64,000 bases of DNA, taken from contig JADJVS010000016.1 in NCBI GenBank assembly GCA_016710465.1, positions 992,001 through 1,056,000 on the forward strand, given 5' to 3'. The position numbers and the translations under genes were made by a program. The stretch's first letter is position 1. Each line of letters starts with the position of its first letter. Of this stretch, positions 37,816 to 45,047 are shown one piece after another. Origin of the DNA: Sulfuritalea sp. (GTDB lineage: Bacteria; Pseudomonadota; Gammaproteobacteria; Burkholderiales; Rhodocyclaceae). Under the pieces are notes generated by a model, which made no database searches, had not been told where the DNA came from, and saw only the letters and a list, made by a program, of their open reading frames with translations.

Positions 37816-38544
37816 TCATGCGATCTCCCTCCCCTCGCCGGCTTCTTCTTCCGTGCGCCCGTCGCGTATGTGATAGATGCGCTTGAAGGTCGGGATGATC
37901 TTCTCATCATGGGTGACGACGATGATCGCCGCGCCGTAGCGCTGTGCCATCTCGTTGAGGATGCGCACCACCGCCAGGGCGCGCGTCGAGTCGAGCGGCG
38001 CCGTCGGCTCGTCGGCGAGGATCACCGGCGGATGGTTGACCAGTGAACGGGCGATGGCCACGCGCTGCTGCTCGCCGCCGGAAAGCATCGAAACACGCAC
38101 CCCGATGCGGTGACCGACATCGAGCGCCTCGATCAGCTCGCGGGCGCGAGTGCGCGCCTCGTCATTGGACATCCCGGCCAGCATCGGCAGCAGCGCCACG
38201 TTGTCGGTGACGTCGAGGAAGGGGATCAGGTAGGGTGCCTGGAAGATGAAGCCGATGCGGTCGCGCCGCAGCGCGCGCAAGTCGTCGATCTGCCAGCCGC
38301 CGGCCCGGTCGTCGAAGATGGCCTCGCCGCCGAGTTCGATGTGGCCCGAGCTGGGCTCGATCACCGCGCCGAGGCACTTGAGCAGGGTGCTCTTGCCCGA
38401 GCCGCTGGGGCCGACCAGCCCCACCACCTCGCCGCGGCGGATGCTCATGTCCACCCCGCGCAGGGCCTGAACCGCCGTGCTGCCGCTGCCATAGGTCTTG
38501 GTCAGCCCGGTGAGGCGGATGGCGATGTCCTTGTCTGTCGTCAT
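37816..38544 (-). CDS. ABC transporter ATP-binding protein (LolD/MacB/DevA type)
   Basis: A 242-residue ATPase with Walker A GPSGSGKSTLLKCLG (about 45), signature MLSGGEQQRVAIARSL (about 150), Walker B VILADEPTAPLDS and switch His in VVTHDEKI. It starts at the ATG at 38544, one base after the permease stop. Together with the upstream permease and HlyD-like adaptor it forms a tripartite-type exporter of the MacAB/DevBCA kind. Substrate unknown. Confidence 0.9.
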   Translation of the reverse strand: MTTDKDIAIRLTGLTKTYGSGSTAVQALRGVDMSIRRGEVVGLVGPSGSGKSTLLKCLGAVIEPSSGHIELGGEAIFDDRAGGWQIDDLRALRRDRIGFIFQAPYLIPFLDVTDNVALLPMLAGMSNDEARTRARELIEALDVGHRIGVRVSMLSGGEQQRVAIARSLVNHPPVILADEPTAPLDSTRALAVVRILNEMAQRYGAAIIVVTHDEKIIPTFKRIYHIRDGRTEEEAGEGREIA

Positions 38545-38545
38545 C

Positions 38546-39739
38546 TCAGCCCCCGATGGCGTCGGCCGGATCGACGCGCAGCGCGGCGCGAATCGCCAGG
38601 ATGCTGGCCAGCGCGCAAACGACCAGTGTGCCGACAAAGCCCAGCGCGGCATCACCGGGATCCAGCAAGACATGCTTGGGGAAGAACGGCGCCCACAGGA
38701 TGGCGGATATCTGGCCGACGGCATAGCCGATGAGGCCCAGGGCCAGGGCCTGTTGCAGGATCATCGCCGCGATGCTGCGGTCTTGCGTGCCGATCAGCTT
38801 GAGCACGGCGATTTCGCGCTGCTTGTTGAGCGTCATGGTGTAGATGATGAAGGCGACGATGGCGGCGCTGACCACGGCGAGGATGACCAGGAACATGCCG
38901 ATCTGTTTCGAGGAGGTGGCGATCAGCCTGGCGACGAGGATGTCCTCCATGTCGGCGCGCGTCCAGGCTGTCAGGTGCTTCCAGCGTCCGACTTCGGCCT
39001 TCACCTCGTCCGGCGGGTAGCCTGGCGTGACACGCAGCAGCACCGCATTGACGTTGTGGCTGGTCGTCTGGCTGGCCAGCACGGCATCGAGCAGTCCCGG
39101 CACGCCGGGGCGGTTCAGCGCGGGGTTGGCCGCCGTGCGCGCACGCTCGGCCACCAGGCTGTCGTTGTCCTTGAGGAACTGCACCTCCTGCGCATCCTTG
39201 AGCGGGATGTAGATCATCGGATCGCCCGAGGACGAAGTGGCGCGCCGCGCCAGGCCCACGACCGTGTAGTCATGGCGGCGGATGCGCAGGGTGTCGCCGA
39301 GCGCCAGGCCGGCCTTCTCGTCGGCCACGGCCTCGTAATGGCTGCGCAGCAAGGGGCGGCCGGCAATCACCTGGGCCGGCTCACCCAGGGCGCCGGGCTC
39401 GATGCCGGCGAGCATGACGCGCACATCCTTGCCCTTCACCTCAACCTGCATGGTCAGGTAGGCGACATTGGTGGCCTCGGCCACGCCGGGCAAGCCGGCC
39501 AGGCTGCGATAGAGATCGTCGCGGATCGACGAGGGCTCGGCCCAGGGGCCGAGCGTGTCCTTCTGCACCACCCACAGGTCGGCGCCCGAGGCGGCGATCA
39601 CCGCCCTGCCGTCGGCCACCATGCCGCGAAAGACGCCGGCCATGGTCAGGGTGACGCCGATCAGCAGGCCAAGCCCGACGCCGGTGAACACGAAGCGGCC
39701 GAGGTGATGGCCGATGTCGCGCGCGGCAAGGTTGATCAC
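38546..39739 (-). CDS. FtsX-like ABC transporter permease (DevC/MacB type)
   Basis: 397 residues with a first span (about 18-40), a large periplasmic MacB-PCD-like domain (about 45-265) and three C-terminal spans with the FtsX motif TLNKQREIAVLKLIGTQDRSI (about 308). It works with the ATPase downstream and the adaptor upstream; the start overlaps the adaptor stop by 4 bases. Short FtsX permeases of this type dimerise in lipoprotein or lipid exporters. Confidence 0.88.
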   Translation of the reverse strand: MINLAARDIGHHLGRFVFTGVGLGLLIGVTLTMAGVFRGMVADGRAVIAASGADLWVVQKDTLGPWAEPSSIRDDLYRSLAGLPGVAEATNVAYLTMQVEVKGKDVRVMLAGIEPGALGEPAQVIAGRPLLRSHYEAVADEKAGLALGDTLRIRRHDYTVVGLARRATSSSGDPMIYIPLKDAQEVQFLKDNDSLVAERARTAANPALNRPGVPGLLDAVLASQTTSHNVNAVLLRVTPGYPPDEVKAEVGRWKHLTAWTRADMEDILVARLIATSSKQIGMFLVILAVVSAAIVAFIIYTMTLNKQREIAVLKLIGTQDRSIAAMILQQALALGLIGYAVGQISAILWAPFFPKHVLLDPGDAALGFVGTLVVCALASILAIRAALRVDPADAIGG

Positions 39740-40920
39740 TTGCCGTCCCCGCCGTTGCCTGCCGTCACGCGCACGCGGTCGCCGTCGGCGAGCGGCCGGA
39801 TGCGCCTGACGATGACGGATTCGCCGCCCTTCAGGCCATCCAGTACCTCGATGGCGGTTTCCGCGCGCACGCCAACCCGGATCGGGCGGAAGCGGGCGCG
39901 ACCATCGTCGACGACGAAGACCCCGGTCCTGCCGTCCTGGCGCACCAGTGCGGCCGGCGGCACGCTCAGCACATCGGCGCGTGGCGGCAACTGCACCGTC
40001 ACCTCGGCCATCTCGTTCAGCGTCAACCCGGCCGGCAGGGCATCGAAGGCCACCATGGCGATGCGCTCCTCCGTCACCGCATCCGAGAGCTGCTCGATCC
40101 TTGCCACCTTGCCGGCGAAGCTCTCGCCCGGACGGCTGCGCAGGACGATGGCCGCCGGCTGGCCGACCGCAAGGCCGGCGGAGCGGCCCTGGTCGATGCG
40201 CACCCGCAACCAGAAGGAGTCCGCCTCGACCAGGCGCAGCACGGCCTGCCCGGCCACCGCCGTGCTGCCCGCTTCGAGCTCGCGCGCAACCACCAGGCCG
40301 GCCACGGGTGCGATCAGGCGGGTGTTGCCCAATTGTTCGTCCAGCGCGCTGACTTCGGCCTGCAGGCGCTCGCGGTCGGCGCGCGCCGCATCGATGTTGG
40401 CGCGGCTGGCCTGCACGGCCGCCTCGGCGGCGCTTGATTCATGGCCCTTGGCGCGCTCGGCCTCGGTGCTGACGAAACCCTGCTGCCGCAGCGAGGCATA
40501 GCGCCTGGCGCTGGCCTCGGCCGTGGCCTGGCGGCTTTCCGATTCGCGCGCCTGCGCCCCGGCGGCAGCGACCGCCGCCCCGGCACGCGCCAGCGCATGG
40601 CGGCTGGCGAGCAGGCGCTGGCGCAGATCGACCGGGTCCATTTCCGCCAGCAACTGGCCGGCCTTGACCACTTCGCCCTGCTCGACATGCACGCGCGCCA
40701 CCCTCCCCGCGCTGGTCGGCCCGATCAGGATGCTGCGCCGCGATTCGACGACGCCGATGCCGAACAGCGAAGCCCGCAGCGTGCCGCGCGCGGCATCGAC
40801 GGTTCCCACCTGCGCCACCGGCGCCAAGGGGCTGGCGCGCAGCAGCACCAGGCCGAGGCCGAGCGCCGCCAGCCCACCCAGCAGCAGCAACCCGTGCCTG
40901 CGGGTGAGGCGTGGTTTCAT
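39736..40920 (-). CDS. HlyD/RND-type periplasmic adaptor
   Basis: 394 residues: an N-terminal membrane anchor (LLLLGGLAALGLGLVLL), then a barrel-sandwich half IGPTSAGRVARVHVEQGEVVKAGQLLAEMD, an alpha-helical hairpin rich in Ala, Arg and Glu (about 95-185), the second half-motif LIAPVAGLVVARELEAGSTAVAG and a beta-barrel. It bridges the ABC pump to an outer-membrane channel. No TolC-like gene is nearby. The ATG at 40920 overlaps the cytochrome b561 stop (ATGA). Confidence 0.9.
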   Translation of the reverse strand: MKPRLTRRHGLLLLGGLAALGLGLVLLRASPLAPVAQVGTVDAARGTLRASLFGIGVVESRRSILIGPTSAGRVARVHVEQGEVVKAGQLLAEMDPVDLRQRLLASRHALARAGAAVAAAGAQARESESRQATAEASARRYASLRQQGFVSTEAERAKGHESSAAEAAVQASRANIDAARADRERLQAEVSALDEQLGNTRLIAPVAGLVVARELEAGSTAVAGQAVLRLVEADSFWLRVRIDQGRSAGLAVGQPAAIVLRSRPGESFAGKVARIEQLSDAVTEERIAMVAFDALPAGLTLNEMAEVTVQLPPRADVLSVPPAALVRQDGRTGVFVVDDGRARFRPIRVGVRAETAIEVLDGLKGGESVIVRRIRPLADGDRVRVTAGNGGDGK

Positions 40921-41444
40921 TGCGATTGCCCGGCCTTGCCAAAGCCCAGCCCCACGCGGAACAGCAGGCGGTCCTTGACGATGAGCTGGTGGTAGAGCGC
41001 CGCCAGGACATGCAGGCCAACGAGGCCGATCGCCGCCCGCGCCGCCAGCCCGTGGATCTTGCGCGGCAGGAACTGCTTGAAGTCCTCTGGCAGCACACCG
41101 TTGCCCAGCACCGCGTCGAGCGCGCCGCTTTGCAGCACCAGCAGGGCGCCACTGAAAGCCAGCAGCAGGACAACGAGATTGAGCGCCAGATGGCCGAGCC
41201 AGCCCAGCGTTTCGCCCTGAACCGGCGGCGGCGGCGGCAGGCGGCGGCGCAGGGCGATGCGCGCGACCACCAGCAGGGCCGCCAGGCCGCCGAGGATCAT
41301 GTGGATGCGCAGGTTGCCGACCTTCTGCGCGTTGTTGGGCAGCTCGGCCAGCACCAGCATGCCGGTGGCAAGGAGGAAAAGGACGACGGCGGCCACCAGC
41401 CAGTGGATCGCGATCTGGGGGGCGCGGTAGCGAAAGTCTTGCAT
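40917..41444 (-). CDS. Cytochrome b561 family protein
   Basis: A 175-residue four-span di-heme membrane protein. Paired histidines typical of prokaryotic b561 are in APQIAIHWLVAAVVLFLLATG, NLRIHMILGG, PRKIHGLAA and GLVGLHVLAALYHQLIVKD. Such proteins oxidise quinol and can reduce superoxide or feed periplasmic acceptors. The ATG at 41444 has GGAG at good spacing. It is the first gene of a leftward unit with the adaptor, permease and ATPase, an unusual partner for an exporter. Confidence 0.88.
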   Translation of the reverse strand: MQDFRYRAPQIAIHWLVAAVVLFLLATGMLVLAELPNNAQKVGNLRIHMILGGLAALLVVARIALRRRLPPPPPVQGETLGWLGHLALNLVVLLLAFSGALLVLQSGALDAVLGNGVLPEDFKQFLPRKIHGLAARAAIGLVGLHVLAALYHQLIVKDRLLFRVGLGFGKAGQSQ

Positions 41445-41524
41445 GACGGAACTCCAAAAATGAAGGGGTGAGCGGATTCTCGGCGCATTCGCGGATGGCA
41501 TCGCGGCGACTTGGTAACACACTG

Positions 41525-41545
41525 TGACAAGTCCTCGGCTTGTCA
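41525..41545. promoter_or_regulatory. Inverted repeat upstream of the cytochrome b561 operon
   Basis: TGACAAG (41525-41531) and CTTGTCA (41539-41545) are perfect inverted copies separated by seven bases, 81 bases before the b561 start. Symmetry suggests a dimeric regulator; the regulator is unknown. Confidence 0.5.
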
Positions 41546-41649
41546 TTCTGCATCACCAAAAAGGTGCGATTGGCGACGCGGAAGGCGTATCGGCAGGAAG
41601 GGGAACAGGATCAGCCTGCGGGAAGCGGAGCCCATTCGGCGGTGGACCG

Positions 41650-41674
41650 CGCCGTCCCGTCGGCGCCGACTCTC
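41650..41674 (+). repeat. Dispersed short repeat, short form
   Basis: CGCCGT, CCCGTC, GGCGCCGACTCTC, with one mismatch in the spacer. Intergenic, upstream of the bufferin operon. Confidence 0.85.
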
Positions 41675-41802
41675 GGCGCCATGGCAGCGGCGATCTGAAA
41701 AATGTTTGACACTGTAAGGATTCCCGATCGCCTTCGACTCAAGGGCAGCAGCGCGGTTTTCGCGCCTGCACTCAGCAAGCCACCCTCGACAAGGAGATCG
41801 CA

Positions 41803-42117
41803 ATGAACCAGACCGTTTCCGCCGCTTCCCTCGCCCTCGCCTTCGGCGCCGCCATGAGCATCGCCGCCGCCCCGGTTTCCGCCGCCTCGCACGGCGGTGC
41901 CATGAAGGCCGAGACGGAAAAATGCTACGGCGTCGCCATGAAGGGCAAGAACGACTGCAAGGCCGGCGCCGGCACCAGTTGCGCCGGCACCTCGAAGATG
42001 GATCACCAGGGCAATGCCTGGTCCATGGTGCCCAAGGGCACATGCGAGAAGACGATGTCCAAGACCTCATCCACCGGCAAAGGACAACTGATGGAATTCA
42101 AGGAAAAGAAGGCCTGA
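41803..42117 (+). CDS. DUF2282 bufferin/GigA-type RiPP precursor
   Basis: Secreted precursor peptide of 104 residues. An N-terminal Sec signal ends near VSAAS (residue 27), and the mature part holds four cysteines at 41, 52, 60 and 81 in EKCYGVAMKGKNDCKAG, AGTSCAGTS and PKGTCEK. This is the DUF2282 pattern; in studied bufferins the DUF692 enzyme converts core cysteines to thiooxazole-type groups that bind copper. AAGGAGATCGCA precedes the ATG. It is followed by the modifying genes in the order of Caulobacter gigABCD. Confidence 0.9.
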   Translation: MNQTVSAASLALAFGAAMSIAAAPVSAASHGGAMKAETEKCYGVAMKGKNDCKAGAGTSCAGTSKMDHQGNAWSMVPKGTCEKTMSKTSSTGKGQLMEFKEKKA

Positions 42118-42145
42118 TCGCCCCGCCGACCTGAAGCTGCCCGGC

Positions 42146-43063
42146 ATGGACGCGATCCCGCTCCACCGTCCGGCGCGCGCCGCCACCAAGGCGGCCGCGC
42201 GGCCGCGATCCCTGCCCGCAAGGGCGGGGATCGGGCTCAAGCCCGAACATTTCCGCGAAATCCTCGACGGCACGCCGGAGATCGGCTTCTTCGAGGTCCA
42301 TGCCGAGAACTACATGGTGGATGGCGGGCCCTTCCACCACTACCTGAGCCGCATCCGCCAACGCTATCCGCTGTCCATCCACGGCGTCGGACTCTCGATC
42401 GGCGGCGAAGGGCCGCTGGACGAAGCCCACCTGGACCGGCTGGCGCGACTGCTCGACCGCTATCAGCCCGAGTCCTTTTCCGAACACCTGGCCTGGTCCA
42501 GCCACGGCGGCAACTTCTACAACGACCTGCTGCCGGTGGCCTACAACGCCGCCACGCTGGCGCGCGTCTGCAATCACGTCGACCGGGTGCAGGAGCGCAT
42601 CAAGCGCCGCATGCTGCTGGAGAACCCGGCCACCTACGTCGAGTTCGCCGCCTCGACCCTGGATGAAACCGAATTCATTTCAGAAGTGGTGAGCCGCAGC
42701 GGTTGCGGCCTGCTGCTCGACGTAAATAACGTCCATGTCGCCTGCACCAACCACGGCCGCGACGCGCGCGAGTACCTGACCGCGCTGCCGCTGGACGCGG
42801 TAGGCCAGATCCACCTCGCCGGTTTCGCCGAGGATGTCGACGCCGCCGGCGCACCGCTCCGGATCGACAGCCATGGGGCGCCGGTGGCCGAGGTGGTGTG
42901 GGAGCTCTACTGCCATGCACTCGACATGGTCGGGCCGACGCCGACGCTGATCGAGCGCGACAGCGACATCCCGGCCTTGCCGGTGCTGCTGGCCGAGGCC
43001 CGCCATGCCGAGCGCATCCTGGAGCGCCTGCTGCCGGTGGCGGCGGAAAGCGCCGTGTCATGA
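42146..43063 (+). CDS. DUF692 multinuclear non-heme iron oxidase (BufB/GigB type)
   Basis: A 305-residue TIM-barrel enzyme of the MNIO family, the peptide-modifying enzyme of bufferin pathways. Metal-ligand regions are visible: GFFEVHAENYMVDGGPFHHY, SIHGVGLSIGG, FSEHLAWSSHGG, MLLENPATYV, LLLDVNNVHVACTNH, QIHLAGF and IDSHGAPV, plus LIERDSDIP near the end. It lies 28 bases after the precursor gene. Its stop codon lies inside a repeat-like segment that also supplies the start of the next gene. Confidence 0.93.
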   Translation: MDAIPLHRPARAATKAAARPRSLPARAGIGLKPEHFREILDGTPEIGFFEVHAENYMVDGGPFHHYLSRIRQRYPLSIHGVGLSIGGEGPLDEAHLDRLARLLDRYQPESFSEHLAWSSHGGNFYNDLLPVAYNAATLARVCNHVDRVQERIKRRMLLENPATYVEFAASTLDETEFISEVVSRSGCGLLLDVNNVHVACTNHGRDAREYLTALPLDAVGQIHLAGFAEDVDAAGAPLRIDSHGAPVAEVVWELYCHALDMVGPTPTLIERDSDIPALPVLLAEARHAERILERLLPVAAESAVS

Positions 43064-43074
43064 GCGCCGACTTT
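43051..43074 (+). repeat. Probable dispersed short repeat spanning the bufB stop and bufC start
   Basis: CGCCGT, GTCATG, AGCGCCGACTTT: 22 of 24 consensus positions. The two changed bases create the ATG of the DUF2063 gene, and the overlapping TGA ends the DUF692 gene. Confidence 0.55.
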
Positions 43075-43839
43075 GCCGATGCGCTGCTGGCAACCGATGG
43101 GGGCTGCCCGCCGGGGCTGACAACCTGGAACGGCTCGGCGCCGGAGAAGCGCTTCGCCGTGTATCGCAACAACGTCGTGGTCGGCCTGATCGACGCCTTG
43201 GCCGACAGCTTTCCGGTGACGCAGGCACTGGTCGGCGAGGAGTTCTTCCGCGCCATGGCGCGCGAATTCGTTCGCGCCGAGCCGCCGCGCTCGCCGGTGC
43301 TGGCGCTCTACGGCGACGGCTTCGGCGACTTCATCGACCGCTTCGCGCCGGTCGCCGCCCTGCCGTATCTGGCCGATCTGGCGCGACTGGAATATCTGCG
43401 CATTCTGGCCTTCCACGCCGCCGATGCGTCGCCGCTCACGCAGGAAGCCCTCGGCGGCGTGCTGGCGGACGAGGCGGCTTTGCCGCTGGCCCGGTTCGCG
43501 CTGCATCCCTCGCTGTTCGTGCTGGCCTCGGCACATGCCGTGGTTTCGCTGTGGGCGGCGCACCAGGCGGAATCCGACGCGAGGCAACTGGCCGGCCTCG
43601 ACACGACACGGGCGGAGTCGGCGCTGGTCTGTCGCCGCGAGCTGGCGGTCGAGGCATTTCGCATCGCACCCGGCGCGGCCTGCTTCATCGCCGCACTGAC
43701 GCGGGACGCGAGCCTGGGCGCGGCGGTGGAACAAGCCCTGGCGCGCGACGCCGACTTCGACCTGGCGGCGACGCTGGCCCTGCTGTTGCGGGCCGGCGCC
43801 ATCGTCGGCATCACCACCCCGAGGAGGACGCAAGCATGA
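43060..43839 (+). CDS. DUF2063 (BufC/GigC-type) protein
   Basis: A 259-residue partner of the DUF692 enzyme; family members probably present the precursor peptide to it. The N-terminal putative DNA-binding-like domain shows RFAVYRNNVVVGLIDALADSFPVTQALVGEEFF and FVRAEPPRSPVLALYGDGFGDFI, the DUF2063 hallmark. The start ATG overlaps the bufB stop (ATGA), and the first codons (MSADFAD) fall in a repeat-like sequence. Confidence 0.88.
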   Translation: MSADFADALLATDGGCPPGLTTWNGSAPEKRFAVYRNNVVVGLIDALADSFPVTQALVGEEFFRAMAREFVRAEPPRSPVLALYGDGFGDFIDRFAPVAALPYLADLARLEYLRILAFHAADASPLTQEALGGVLADEAALPLARFALHPSLFVLASAHAVVSLWAAHQAESDARQLAGLDTTRAESALVCRRELAVEAFRIAPGAACFIAALTRDASLGAAVEQALARDADFDLAATLALLLRAGAIVGITTPRRTQA

Positions 43840-44363
43840 ACACATTGGCATCCATCGCCGCGAGTGGCGCCACCCCGGCCCCGCTGCGCCTGGCGCGACA
43901 AGGCATCGCCCTGCTCGGCCGCATTCCCGACAGCGCGATCGCCCTGCTTGGCCGCTTCGCCATCGCCGGCATTTTCTGGAAGTCGGGGCAGACCAAGATC
44001 GAGGGCCTGGCCATCGACATCGTCAGCGGCGAATTCACGATCGGCCTGCCGCGGCTTTCCGATTCGGTGGTGGGCCTGTTCCGCGATGAATACAAGCTGC
44101 CGCTGATCCCGCCCGAACTTGCCGCGCCCATGGCCGCCTTTGCCGAGCACCTGTTTCCGCTGCTGATCCTGATCGGCCTGGCGACGCGCTTCTCGGCGCT
44201 GGCGCTGCTGGGCATGACGGCGACAATACAGTTCCTGGTCTATCCCGACGCTTGGCCAACACACGGCGTCTGGGCGGCCGTGTTGTTGTTCATTGTCGCG
44301 CGCGGACCGGGCGCCATCTCGCTTGACCACATCATCGCGCGTCGCCATGCCCACGCTGAATGA
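43836..44363 (+). CDS. DoxX-family membrane protein (GigD-like)
   Basis: A 175-residue membrane protein with about four spans. FAIAGIFWKSGQTKIEG is the DoxX opening, and LFPLLILIGLATRFSALALLGMT is a conserved helix pair. GAGGAGG precedes the ATG, which overlaps the previous stop. DoxX proteins end many DUF2282-DUF692-DUF2063 operons. A redox or metal-related role at the membrane is inferred. Confidence 0.87.
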   Translation: MNTLASIAASGATPAPLRLARQGIALLGRIPDSAIALLGRFAIAGIFWKSGQTKIEGLAIDIVSGEFTIGLPRLSDSVVGLFRDEYKLPLIPPELAAPMAAFAEHLFPLLILIGLATRFSALALLGMTATIQFLVYPDAWPTHGVWAAVLLFIVARGPGAISLDHIIARRHAHAE

Positions 44364-44464
44364 CAGGGCCTGTCATCCTCCGGGCGGGATTTCCCTGCGT
44401 TCGGACCGGCCTGCCGCCGCCATACAATGCGTGGATCGCCAAAACGCGCGGCTTGGGAGTACGA

Positions 44465-45034
44465 GTGTCGCCATTGCGCAAATACCGGAGGCTGATCGCG
44501 GTCGTTCTGTTCCTCGCGATACTCTTCGCCGTGTTCCGGCTGCCTGGCCTGAACGAGCATTTCACGCTGGCCGCCTTGCAGCAGCGGATCCTCGCCAACC
44601 GGCTGGAAGGCCTGCTGGTTTTTGTCCTGCTGTTCGCGCTGGGCAACCTGATCCAGATTCCCGGCTGGCTGTTCCTCGCGGCGGCGGTGCTGACGCTGGG
44701 GCGCGAGATGGGTGGAATCGCCACCTACGTCGCCGCCAGCATTTCCTGCGTGGCGACCTTTCTCATCATCCGTTTCGTCGGCGGCGACGCGCTGCGCCAG
44801 TTGGACAACCGGCTCGCGACTTATCTGCTCGGCCGCCTCGATTTCCGCCCCGTGGCCAGCATCGTCCTGCTGCGCATGGCGTTTCAAACCGTGCCCGCGC
44901 TCAACTATGCGCTGGCGATGTCGGGGGTCCGCTTTCGCTCCTACCTGATCGGCACGCTGCTCGGCCTGCCCTTGCCGATCCTGCTGTACTGTCTGTTCTT
45001 CGATTATCTGGCCAAGGCGCTCAAGCTGCCTTAG
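44465..45034 (+). CDS. VTT-domain (TVP38/TMEM64) membrane protein
   Basis: A 189-residue integral membrane protein with about five spans: LGNLIQIPGWLFLAAAVLTLGRE and VASIVLLRMAFQTVPALNYALAMSG are the VTT core. I chose the GTG at 44465 (GGGA upstream, then MSPLRKYRRLI); the frame is open from 44360. It precedes a VTT-oxidoreductase fusion by 13 bases, so the two are probably co-expressed. Substrate unknown. Confidence 0.82.
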   Translation: MSPLRKYRRLIAVVLFLAILFAVFRLPGLNEHFTLAALQQRILANRLEGLLVFVLLFALGNLIQIPGWLFLAAAVLTLGREMGGIATYVAASISCVATFLIIRFVGGDALRQLDNRLATYLLGRLDFRPVASIVLLRMAFQTVPALNYALAMSGVRFRSYLIGTLLGLPLPILLYCLFFDYLAKALKLP

Positions 45035-45047
45035 CGGAGGAAATCTG

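Larger units (their letters stand above)
41445..41802. other. Divergent control region between cytochrome b561 and bufferin operons
   Basis: About 358 bases. It contains a perfect inverted repeat TGACAAG/CTTGTCA (41525-41545), a short dispersed repeat (41650-41674), and TTTGACACTGTAAGG at 41705-41719 that could be part of a promoter for the bufferin genes. No clear -10 was found. I see no gene. Confidence 0.55.

Noticed and set aside
39580..39600. GGTCGGCGCCCG as another dispersed repeat
   Set aside because: It is one base short of the pattern and encodes a normal part of the FtsX-type permease.
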